The notes beneath the pieces were generated by a model that was given only the letters and a program-made list of their open reading frames with translations, searched no databases and had not been told where the DNA came from. Positions 24,331-34,416 of a stretch of 64,000 nucleotides of DNA are shown here, piece by piece; the first letter of the stretch is position 1; each line of letters starts with the position of its first letter. A program made the translations under genes and the position numbers. This DNA is from Centrapalus pauciflorus (taxonomy: Eukaryota; Streptophyta; Magnoliopsida; Asterales; Asteraceae), in assembly GCA_020465985.1 (NCBI GenBank), contig JAANYP010006920.1, positions 16,605-80,604 of the forward strand, written 5' to 3'.

Positions 24331-25526
24331 CAAGGCTAAAAAGAAACTGGTGGCTGATGTGCCTGTAGTATCTGAATTCCTAGATATGGTTTTCGGAGGA
24401 CTTGTCTAGACTGCCGCTTGATAGACAGGTTGAATTTAGCATTGATTTGATCCCTGGAGCTGCTCCAATAGCTCGACTTCCCTACCGCCTTGCACCGTTT
24501 GAGATGCAAGAAACGATGAAGCTACTCCAGGAGTTATTGGAGGATTTCATTTGCCTAAGTTCTTCGCCTTGGGGCACACCTGTACTATTTATAAACAAGA
24601 AGCATGGCACATTAAGAATTTGCGTAGATTATCGTGAACTAAATAGAGTGACAATAAAGAATAACTAGCCACTACCACAAATTGACAACATCTTTGATCA
24701 ACTGCAAGTGTGAACCATTTCTCATAGATTCATTTTGGTCGAGATAATAATAGCTAAAATTGCGTGAGGAAGATGTACCAAACACAGCTTTCAGGGCTCG
24801 TTATGGACATTATGAGTCTTCGGTTATGTCATTCGGCTTAACGAACGCCCCAACTGCTTTCATGGATTCGATGAATTGGGTGTGTAAGCTGATGTTAGAT
24901 TAATTTGTAATTGTGTTAATAGATGAGATACTAGTGTACTCCAAAATTTGAAGCTGATCATGTTGTTCACTTGCGGGAATTCAAATATTACCGAAAGAAA
25001 GGTTGTATGCCAAGTTCTCAAAGTGCTAGTTTTGGCTGCAACAAATTTAGATTTTGGGACATAAGAATTCTGGTGCTGGAATCTCTGTGGGCCCAACAAT
25101 AGTTGAAGCTACACGGAACTGGGAGCTGCCACATACTGCTACGGAGATTAGAAGTTTCTTAGGGCTGGCTGGCTACTATCATAGATTCATAAAGGATTTC
25201 TCAAAAATTGTAGTTCCTCTAACTTCATTGACAAAGAAGAACACAATATTTGTATGGGAAGCTGCTCAAGAAGAAGCTTTCAACACTCTGAAGTGGAACG
25301 TAAGTAAAGCTCAGATATTAGCCCTACTGGAGGGTAGTGAAGACTTTGTAATTTAGACGGATGCTTCTGGAACTGGATTAGGAGTTGTATTAATGCAACG
25401 CGGTAAAGTCATTGCTTATGCCTCAAGACAGTTAAAACAACATGACAAAGATTATTCAACTCACGAAGTGGAGTTGGCTGCAGTTACATTTGCATTGAAA
25501 CTGTGGAGACATTACTTATACTAAAC
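24331..25526 (+). pseudogene. Ty3/gypsy pol (element A2), part 1: end of protease to RNase H
   Basis: Reading starts abruptly at the LTR edge with KAKKKLVADVPVVSEF, the linker before RT. It continues through RLPLDRQVEFSIDLIPGAAP and the RT palm (ICVDYRELNRVTIKN). Then it decays: TAG at 24666-24668 and several frame changes follow. The FIDD box has become LIDE (near 24920) and a stop lies within FWLQQ-I at about 25038. RNase H (TDASGTGLG, YASRQLK, WRHYLY) is recognisable to 25526, with TAG at 25354-25356. The junction at 25035-25050 has no intron, unlike the close relative at 1-2581. Gag and protease were separated by the element B insertion. Part 2 lies beyond the Harbinger-like insertion. 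Confidence 0.88.
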
Positions 25527-26345
25527 TAAGGGTGCGTTTGGTACAGAGAATGGAAATGCAGAGAAATGACAACAAAGAATGGAATTGCTGAGAAATGGAA
25601 TTGGTCTGGAGAAAGTGAATTGATTAACCTGTTTGGTAGAACTGAGAATTCAACAGAGAATTGTAATAGAGAATCATTTCTCTTGTTTGGTACAACAGAG
25701 AATTCAACAAAAAGTTTTATAATTAAACATTTTATTATTTGCAATCATAATTATTTTGCAACAATTTTTAATTCAAACCCAAAATATTATTTTATATTAA
25801 TTAAAAATTTCATTAATCAAACAAAATAATTTACCAACACAATTTACTCATAAAAAGTTAAATAAAATACTACAGATTAATCCAAACCAAGACAAAATAC
25901 TACAATTTGATCCAAACCAAACAAAGTCATTCAATTTGTTAAACCATAATTCTAGAATCCATCTATATCAAATAGCTCAAATGCTACTATGGTCTTTTGC
26001 CTTTTGCCGAGTTAAACCATGATGACATCATCTAGGCTTCTGTCATCTTTATTGTTCTTCGTAAACGCCCTGTGAATTTATAAGTGAGACCACAAATTAT
26101 GAAAATAAGTAATAAAGATATATATCCGATAAATCTAGAGTTGCATGACAATTAATTAAATATTTAAGCATACCCACAAAACACAAGTAAATATATGCTA
26201 CATTATGTTTATACCTAAAATCTAACGATTCAACTATGTAATAGTACAAAAATATTCCAAAACCATGAGCCACAATGCTAGAACTTTGTTTTCGGTATTG
26301 ATTATGCGAGAATTTTGTTTTCGGTATTGATTATGTTGATCACCT

Positions 26346-26348
<3 letters not shown>

Positions 26349-26410
<62 letters not shown>
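26349..26410. repeat. (AT)n microsatellite in Harbinger-like element
   Basis: An uninterrupted AT dinucleotide run. Confidence 0.95.
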
Positions 26411-26412
<2 letters not shown>

Positions 26413-26468
26413 TTATTATATTAGAAGTTTAAACATAACTTATATACATGCAAATCATATATATACTT

Positions 26469-26612
26469 TGAGTTATGCACAGTGCACTTTCACACTTTCA
26501 CACAATGCACTTTGAGTTATGCACACTGCACTTTCATGCACAATGTTTTCACACACTGCACTTTCATGCACAAACACAAGACACAAACACAGTTTACACA
26601 CTGCACTTTCAT
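26469..26612. repeat. GCACTTTCA motif cluster
   Basis: Variants of CACAxTGCACTTTCA and TGAGTTATGCACA recur at irregular spacing about six times over 150 bp inside the Harbinger-like element. The frames seen here are products of the repeat. Confidence 0.7.
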
Positions 26613-27739
26613 TCTGTTTTTAATTAAAATTTCAGCAGCAATTAAAAGGAGTAAGGGGCGATTAATATACTTGTATGATCGACAGAAACATACCTCAACC
26701 TATGTTCACCCCTAGATAGAACCCAAATCTGATGAACCTGATAAGAATTAGAATTAAAAAATCTGGAATTGATAACATTAAAGAACCTGATCAGATCCAG
26801 AATCAGTGATCATCTATAGACCTAATCAGAATTGAGACCATAAAATTTTATTAAAAAAAGTACACATTCAAGAGCCCAAATCTGATGAACGTAAACAAAC
26901 ACACAGACATATGTTGGAACCAAACAAAGACCCAGAACCCTTCGTTCATCTTCAAAACAAAAGCACATACAAATCAACTCCTAAACTCGGAACAAAAGAA
27001 ACTCATAAATTGAAACTCACAAAACTGACAAAGCTGAAACCCTTCAATGTTCAAACCTTCGATTTCGCAGAAACCTTCAATGCTCACACACAAAATCAAG
27101 AACAAGAACAAGTTTTCTAGACGGATAGCCGTCGCCACCGCTGGAAGGGCGGTTGCCGGAGGAGCGAAAGAGAGAGATCGACGGAGATCCTTAGTCGCTG
27201 TCCCTGGAGGAAAGAAAGAGAGAGACCGACGACTAGGGTTTGGGAAGGGGGTCTAGAGAGAACCACCACTAGAAGGGGGTCACCGGCTAAGGTTTAGGAA
27301 GGGGGTTGCCATCTGGAGAGAGATCGACGGCCGCAGTGGTGTAAGGGGTTGGGGAGGCAAGGGGTGAGGGCGACGAGGGGTGGGGTCGACGGAGGGTGAG
27401 GGCGGTGAGGGGTGGGACCGACGGAGGATGAGGGTAGCTAGGGGTGAGGGGTTTGGTGGCAGCACATGTTGAGAGAAGAGAGCTTGGATGGTTTTTTGCA
27501 AATGAGAGTGATTGCCATGGTTTAGGGGGGGCCTGCTGGGGAGTTCAACTCTCCGTGTTTTTGCAACTAAGAAATGCAAATTCATTTCTCTCCATTTCTC
27601 CTTCAATGAAAGGGAAATAAAAGTAGGGAATAGGAATTGTATTATTTCTCATTGCTCATTTCTCACACCTAAACAAACAAGAGAAATGTATTCATTTCCA
27701 TATCTCTGCTCTCATTTCTCTGTACCAAATGACCCCTAA

Positions 27740-29389
27740 GTGTTAACTATACACGGACCATTTGAGTTTAAAGTATATATTTAGTCAGAAGGAGCTCAAC
27801 ATGAGACAATGAAGATCTATGAAGCTCATTAAGGTCTATGATTGTGAGATTCTTTATCATCCGGGTAAGGCCAATGTGGTTGCTGATGCCTTAAGCCGAA
27901 AAGCCTATTCAAAGGACTACTATTATGTTTTGACTTCTACCATGTTGAGTTCCATAATCATTGATGATGTCAAAGCCGCTCAACAAGAAGCACCAATAGG
28001 AAATATAGATGCTGAGGATGTTAGAGTACAAAAGAAGTTATGGAATCAGACGAGTCTGGACTGAAATTAGTGTATGGAAGGATGTGGTTGCCTAAGTTTG
28101 GGGGTACGAGGAAGATTGTATTGGAGGAATCTCACCAGTTTAAGTTTTCAGTGTACCCTAGAAGCATGAAAATGTATAACGACTTGAAACCTGATTTCTG
28201 GTGGCCAGGCTTGAAGAAAGATATTGGGAATTTTGTAAAAAGGTGCAGAACATGGAGATTGGTCAAAGCTGAGCACCAACAACCCTATGGTAGTCTGCAA
28301 CCTTGTCCTAATCCAGAGTGAAAGTGGGAACATTTTACTATGGATTTTGTGATGAAAATACCAAAAATAAGGCATCAACATGATGCAGCTTGGGGTGATT
28401 GTGGATGGATTGACTAAGACAACTCACTTCATACCAATTCGGGAAAGTTCCTCACTGGAATGATTAGCACACATATATATGAGTGAGATCATTGCTCGAC
28501 ATGCAGTTCCTAAGTCCATAATATCATATCAAGATAGTCACTTTACCTTTAAATTTTGGTCTGCATTACAAGAGGGGTTAGGCACTCGGATAACATTGAG
28601 TATGACCTATCATCTTGAAATAGATGGCCAAAGTGAAAGGACTATCTTAACCTTAGAAGATATGATGAGTTATTATGTGATGGATCTGGGAGGAAATTGG
28701 GATGATCACTTGCCATTGATTGAGTTTTCATACAACAATAGCTACCGTGCAACAATTAAGAAAGAACCATTTAAGGCTCTTTATGGAAGGAGGTGTAGAA
28801 CACCTACTTGTTGGAGAGAAATTGGAGAAACACTGATAGCTGGGCATGCATTGTTACAAGAAACAAACGAGAAGATACAACTGGAAGGGTAAAACATGAA
28901 AGCGGCACAGGATCGCCGAAAGTGTTATCCTGACAGGAAAGATAGGTTGATAATGTTTGAGAAGGATGATTGGGTCAACTTGAAGGTATCACGGATGAGG
29001 GGTGTTAATCGTTTTGTTAAAAGAGGCAAGTTAGCATCGAGGTTTGTAGGTCCGTTTAGAATAATTGAGAAAGTTGGGAATCAGTTCTATCACTTGGACT
29101 TACCGAAGAAAATATCAGGAATACACCTAGTATTTGATGTAGGAAACCTTAGGAAATCATTTACAACCCGAAATGCAGAGTGGGCTGATCATACTGAACT
29201 TGATATTGATTAAAGGCTTTGATATGTATAGGATCCAGAATGTGTGTTGAATACAAAGGTGAAGAAACTGAGAAACAAAGAAGTTAAGATGGTGCTGGTA
29301 TGCTAGAAACATCATAAAGGAGCTAACCATACTTTGGAAACTAAAACTGATATGCTTGCTAAGTATCCAAGTTTGTTTGAAGGCAAATA
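27740..29389 (+). pseudogene. Ty3/gypsy pol (element A2), part 2: RNase H to chromodomain
   Basis: Continues from RNase H (YTDH, YIFSQKELNMRQ) through the zinc-binding module (FWWPGLKKDIGNF, CRTWRLVKAEHQQ). The integrase core follows (MDF near 28340; second Asp region reads YQDSHFTF instead of SDRD; DGQSERTILTLEDM near 28621). It ends in a chromodomain-like tail (KKLRNKEVKMVL, ANHTLETKTDM, YPSLFEGK) at TAA 29387-29389. Stops include TGA near 27811, one before KWEH at about 28320, one near 28891 and one near 29211, plus a frame change near 28050. The protein pattern is very close to 1-2581, so the two are members of one family, this one much older. Confidence 0.9.
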
Positions 29390-29427
29390 ACTCTCAGGAT
29401 GAAGTGTGAGTGCAGTGGAGCCCATGC

Positions 29428-31569
29428 TATAATATCATAAGAAATCAATTATTGTAATTTGTAGTTAATCAACTTTAATTATGTAGTTAATGTATTTAGA
29501 TTTGGATTATTAAATGTCATTTTGAATCTGGAATTCAAATATAATTAAAGTTGGTTGACAAGTTATGTTAAATATTTAGAGGATGGTGTATTTAAACTTT
29601 CGTTTATAAGCGAGTATTAAGTACAAGGGTTGTTCATGTCACTTTGTGATAAGTTAAGTTGGAGGGGAGAACCTTAATTTATTTTGTGGGGTAAAAATAT
29701 GGTATCTTCTGTGTTATGAGAAAACTCTCTCTTTCACCAACTACTCTTAACTCACCTACGACTTCAATCTTATCGATCAAGAATTCCAAATTAGTTCAAA
29801 TCAAGCTTGGTAGTTCAAGACCTAGCATCGTTTGAAGTAACTAAAGAGTATGCAAACCTCAGCCTAAGGTCACAGTTTGAGTTTTTGGGGTTCTTGGTTC
29901 GGTTGAATAAAGAACCGAATTGGTAATATTTCAGCTAATAAACATCAATCCAAGTGTAACAAGGGTACTAGGACAAGAATCAAAACTCAAATCAACCAAA
30001 AGGTATGTTATTTTGGAGTTTTTAAGTAGGTTTGGCCTGTGTCGATTGACACAGTAGCCCTGAATTAAATTCTACATAAATTGGTTGTTGTAAACAATAA
30101 TTGATGTGTAACAGATTCTGTTAAATGTTAAAACAACAGTTTTTTAAAGATTTTTACTAATTAAATTGTGGAAAACAACAATAATTGGATGGAGACCCCC
30201 AAACTTGGATCTCCGGTGTGTATAGGACCCCAAGACTTAGTCTGGAGGTGGTCTTGTGTGAGTCTCGGTGTAAAATGGAAAATGTAGCCGAAGGGTTTGG
30301 CACTAAAACTCAATCTCAGACTGTTGTGGGCATGTGGTATACCCCGAGACTTAGTCTTGGGGTTGGCACGACTTTGTTTCAGGGTTGTCACTTGATGAAT
30401 TTCGAGGTTGGCTATGTCGATTCTCAGGGTGAATACACTTGTTCACAGATTGGCTTTGAAAATAGGATGCACACCGAGACTTGAACTTAGTTTAGAGAGG
30501 AATGTTATTGACCCTGAAACTTGGGCTTTTCAAGGTGAAATGTACATGTTCATACTTTAGTTTTGGAGCATGACACTTGGGGTGAATAAGAATTAAACCC
30601 CGAGACTAAGTCTCGGGGTGGGCATTGATGAATCTCAGTGTGTATGTGTGAAAGGAATGAAATGGTTAAAGCTATGGGTTTTAAACCCATGAGTTTCGGA
30701 CCCCATTGTGAACCCAAGACTGAATCTCGGTATTTACACCATCACATTACAAAACTTTATTATTGAACTTAATAATTATCATCGATTGTAAAGTAGGGTT
30801 TATTCGGCTATGCTTTTCAGAAATTGGTAATAAATCTAAAGTAAAACATATATTTAATATAACAGGTCCCTTGTGGAGTTATTAAACACACATTGGGATG
30901 TTTGTTAGAATAAAGAGTCATCTTTTGATCACTATTGTTTCCAGCTGAAATCCCCAGGTGAAATAATATGATTTAAAGAAAATTAATCTCACCCATTATA
31001 AGTACTTAGATTTATATGTCTGCATTTGTTTTATGTTTAGTATTTATTCATTAAAGCGTGTTGTTTCATTTTCATTTGACGCTCTAAAACTTGCGTATAT
31101 TTGATGCACATTGTTTCTTATATACTTGTTTACATGTTTCGTGTTCTTTGTTGTGCATTCTCGTGATGGGCTTTTAAGCTAAAAATGTTATTATAATGCT
31201 ACCGAGGCTATATGATCTGGAGCTGATCCCTACTAGGCCCTGAAGGGCGAGGGTAGCATCCCTGATGGTAATTTTTGTCTTAATTGAAATGCTTGTTTTG
31301 TTCAAAATGGCAAGATGTAGCTATATGCTCATATATGTGTCTATAGTTCGTGTACGAAGGGGTGCACGACGTTTGTCACTGGTGTGACTCAAATATGCTG
31401 CATAAAAGTTAGACTAGAACCTCTTAGTATAGTAGTGTGTTTTACTGTATTAATTACGTAATATCATATCCATGTATTGTATTAAGCATGGTTTGGATCA
31501 ATCTAATAACTATGGTTTGTTTTTGTTAATCCTAGGTGACGTGTATTTATGTTAAGATAAGGTGTCACA
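29428..31569 (+). repeat. 3' LTR of gypsy element A2
   Basis: Follows pol after the same GGAGCCCATGC context as element A. The start is mutated (TATAATATC for TGTAACATC) and the end is GGTGTCACA at 31569, as in element A. Length is 2142 bp. It carries a palindromic motif array at 30193-30731. Confidence 0.75.
30193..30731. repeat. array of CCGAGAC/GTCTCGG palindromes in LTR
   Basis: Copies lie near 30193, 30227, 30341, 30597 and 30713, with half-sites near 30471 and 30508. The copy at 30597-30619 is perfect: arms ACCCCGAGACT and AGTCTCGGGGT around one A. The array begins about 765 bp into the LTR. The same motif recurs in LTR fragments at 37228-37524 and 49441-50697 and once at 23651-23676. 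Confidence 0.85.
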
Positions 31570-31950
31570 TGCGACGTCAACCCTCTGCAGCCAATTTGCT
31601 GTCTCTATCCCTGGATTTGTCGATGTCTGTTTCCATATCAGTCGACATCCACCTCTCTTGCATTGTTTGCAATCAAATTGGACAAGTAAAGTCGATTTCT
31701 AGTTTCACTATAGAATTTTGATTTTTTGCCTTAAAAGACTCGATTTTGATGTTATAGAAGGGTGAAATTACTTCATTTAGGCTTGAACATATTCTGTATG
31801 TGTGTGGGATAGAAGGGATATAAATGAAATTGCTTCTTCCCTCCAATACATCTATGTCTCTATATAATGCAATGGCTTGAATTGATAAAATGTGTATAAT
31901 GTTGTTGTTTATAGCTTTTAGGAGGTGGATTAGAAAACAATAGAAAGTTG
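31570..31950. other. unassigned sequence right of the gypsy A2 LTR
   Basis: No gene, repeat or transposon end was recognised. One short plus-strand frame spans the LTR boundary (31536-31721) and has no known domain. Confidence 0.4.
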
Positions 31951-31956
31951 GAATGG

Positions 31957-32060
31957 TAGTTCACTAGGCCTGTCTTTTACTCCCAGAGGTGCTGGTTCGA
32001 ATCCAGTTCGGGACAACCACATTAGTTGGATTGGTTTTATAAAATAAAAATTTTATACAT
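31957..32060 (+). mobile_element. tRNA-derived SINE-like sequence (Pol III A and B boxes)
   Basis: GGTTCGAATCC at 31994-32004 matches the B-box consensus exactly. TAGTTCACTAG at 31957-31967 fits the A box at 10 of 11 positions, 37 bp upstream, the normal spacing. GCTGG/CCAGT flanking the TTCGAAT forms a T-arm stem. No 5' acceptor complementary to TCGGGAC is visible, so a functional tRNA gene is unlikely. A short A/T-rich tail follows. The 3' end and any target duplication are not defined. Confidence 0.5.
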
Positions 32061-32251
32061 ACTCGGTATGCAAAAGAAACATACGTAGTTATTCAGTTGT
32101 CAGTAATCAGTGCCACTCACTTATCAATCAACAATGCAATCAGTTTTCAGTCACTTATCATTTAGGTAAAAAAATAGCACTTTAGATTTTTTTTGTTATT
32201 AAGTACTTGTAGGCCTATTTCACTTGTTCGGTAAGTGAAAACTATTAGCGT

Positions 32252-32518
32252 AAGTTTATATATTTAGGCTTTTGTTAGTAGTTCAAGGGTTATTTAGTCA
32301 TTTAGTAATTTTTCTTATATATATGTGTTTCTTTGTTTATTTATTTTGTAAGTTTTATCATAATAATAAAAGCCCTAGTTGTTTCTTTATAGTAGCCTAA
32401 AGTTATATATTTAGGCTTTTGTTAACAGTTCACCGTTATTCAATCATCAGTCATTTTTCTTATATATAAATGGTTCTCTTTTTTATTTATTTAGTAAGTA
32501 TTATCATAGTAATAAAAA
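32252..32518. repeat. 147-bp tandem duplication
   Basis: TATATTTAGGCTTTTGTTA begins both copies, with a 147-bp period (TTTAGGC at 32263 and 32410). Both end in TATCATAxTAATAAAA. The second copy is interrupted by the MITE at 32519-33035 and resumes after it. Copies differ at scattered positions. Confidence 0.8.
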
Positions 32519-33035
32519 GGGATAACTGCGCAAAAAACCCCAAACTTGTCAGTTTTTTGTGATTAAAACCCCAAATCATTTGTCGTTGTATAAAAAACCC
32601 CGAACTAACTAAAAATCAGTAAATCAAGGTTTTATCAATTGGTAACCGGATGAAACCGGTTATTTATCATACGTGGACCGGTAAATAACCTACGTGGAAT
32701 AAATTTTAATTGTTAAAACCGTTTTCCAAGTTTTACACATCATTTAAACCCTCGTTGATGATGTAATCCCGTTTAAAAATTACAATTAAAAATTATCAAC
32801 AAGTGTTTAAGTGATGTGTAATACATGGAAACCAGTTTCAACAATTAAAATTTATTCCACGTAGGTTATTTACCGGTCCACGTAGGATTAATAACCGGTT
32901 TCAACCGGTTACCCATTGAGAAAACCTTGATTTACTGTTTTTTAGTTAGTTCGGTGTTTTCTATACAACGAAAAATGGTTTAAGGTTTTAATCACGAAAA
33001 ACTGACAAGTTATGAGTTTTTTGCGCAATTATCCC
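32519..33035. mobile_element. Mutator-like MITE, near-perfect long palindrome
   Basis: A 517-bp element made of two inverted arms of about 235 bp. It begins GGGATAACTGCGCAAAAAAC, and the complement of the right end reads GGGATAATTGCGCAAAAAAC. TAATAAAAA occurs directly on both sides (32510-32518 and 33036-33044), a 9-bp target duplication. Long inverted ends with 9-bp duplications are the mark of Mutator-like elements. There is no coding capacity; the RNA or single strand would fold into a long hairpin. Confidence 0.92.
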
Positions 33036-33044
33036 TAATAAAAA

Positions 33045-33532
33045 CCGTAATTGTTTATTCCAAAATGGGTTATAAATACGTTCTTTTTTCAAGAGTAATA
33101 AGTGTTAAAATTCACTTATTGATCTCCGATCCGTAAATTAGAGGAGGGGACTTATTACCACTTATCATTTAACCCTAAATTACAAAACACGTTCTCTTCT
33201 CTCACGCTGCTATCTCCTCCGCCCCTTTCCCTCACCCCATGTGACATCCATCCTTCAGCCACCGGTCCGCCATCCCTTACAGTGTCTTCCTCTAACTTGC
33301 GACCTCTTCATCTAATCTTCCTCCCATGCGGTGTCCAGCCCTAACCAAAACCAAAATATAAAATCTTGATTTTTCTCTATAAAATATTGATTTTATAGAT
33401 CTAGAAGTCAATTTTGGCTTGATAGTGTGTTTATGCTTGGAGTTGTTCTTGATTTTTGAAGTATATGAGTGATACTTGTTGTAAATCATTAAGTGGACTC
33501 AACATACAATCTCTAAATACGTTTTCTTGTTC
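33045..33532. other. unassigned spacer
   Basis: The first bases continue the 147-bp duplication. The rest includes a C/T-rich stretch (33195-33340) resembling a transcript leader, but no gene or element end was recognised. Confidence 0.4.
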
Positions 33533-34125
33533 TCTATAAGAATTAGATTTCTCAAAGGTCTCAACGACTAGGTCCCAGTTGCAACGCAATATCAATCAGG
33601 AAATTAAGATTAAATTAACAATGTGGACTTAGAAGTTATTACAAAATACATGTTATAAAGGTACAAACTTCTAGTCTATTACATCACAGTACAAAAATAA
33701 CTATCCCAACATCCCAGAGATCTAAACATCGGTCAAATACCAAGGTGTTAAAACATTATCTATGCAACTTTAAGCAATTTCTCAGTCCTGGCCTATGAAG
33801 TAGATCTAGCCAATCCTTTGCCTTTGCTTGAAAATAAGGCAACATTGGGGTAAGCTTAATTTCTTAGTGACTATGTAGAGTTTTACACTTTAACAAGCAT
33901 TTATGTACGTGTGCTCTATTGCTACTGCACTGCACTAGGCTCATGCACAGCTCAACGCTCGAAGGGTCTTGATCGGAATAATTGCAATGATGTGCGTCTT
34001 TTTTCCACCCCCAATTATTAAACTGTTGTTGCTATTGAGACTTAGACAAGTATATAAAGGAATTCTGGATAATGATAACACCATACGCACACATCAATAT
34101 GTGAGGATCAATGGCATTGGCCTAA
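33533..34125 (-). repeat. fragment of gypsy B-family LTR
   Basis: From AGATTTCTCAAAGGTCT onward it tracks 22060-22620, in the same (minus) orientation. Shared landmarks are AGGTCCCAGTTGCAA, TTCTTAGTGA, TATGTAGAGTTTTACA and CACTGCA. It breaks off near 34125, where a 47-bp duplicated string (ATTGGCCTAAGTCATTC at about 34115 and 34162) begins. Confidence 0.75.
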
Positions 34126-34348
34126 GTCATTCATTATGTGTTGGTGTGACCTTGTCAATGACATTGGCCTAAGTCATTCTCGGCCCCAAGGCCTATGTTC
34201 CTTGGCCCTTGGCCTTGGTTCTTAGACTTGAGATATACTAGTGTGTGTGTCTAAGTTAGCATGTTTAGTCATTCTAAAATTTAAGTTAGAAATATTCGTC
34301 ATTTAAATAGGTTTCAAATATTACTTCAAGATTCCTTAAATGTCATAT

Positions 34349-34416
<68 letters not shown>

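Larger units (their letters stand above)
25530..27736. mobile_element. PIF/Harbinger-type non-autonomous DNA transposon
   Basis: The insertion splits RNase H cleanly: removing 25530-27736 and one TAA rejoins the pol sequence. Ends are inverted: left GGGTGCGTTTGGTACAGAG, right complement GGGGTCATTTGGTACAGAG. TAA at 25527-25529 and 27737-27739 is the 3-bp duplication. GGG...TTTGG termini with TAA/TTA duplications are diagnostic of PIF/Harbinger and Tourist elements. No transposase frame was found; the 2.2 kb interior holds subterminal GTTTGGTA and GAGAATT repeats, an (AT)n tract at 26349-26410, a GCACTTTCA motif cluster and a GC-rich segment at about 27120-27480. It would have needed transposase supplied elsewhere. 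Confidence 0.88.

Noticed and set aside
27280..27606. Minus-strand Pro/Leu-rich 108-residue frame
   Set aside because: Low-complexity GC-rich repeat inside the Harbinger-like element; no start context or domain.
31990..32015. A functional tRNA gene
   Set aside because: The T arm and B box are good but no 5' acceptor strand or convincing anticodon arm pairs; SINE-like origin is preferred.
33195..33345. Host gene 5' leader or exon
   Set aside because: Pyrimidine-rich and leader-like, but no downstream coding region follows before LTR sequence begins.
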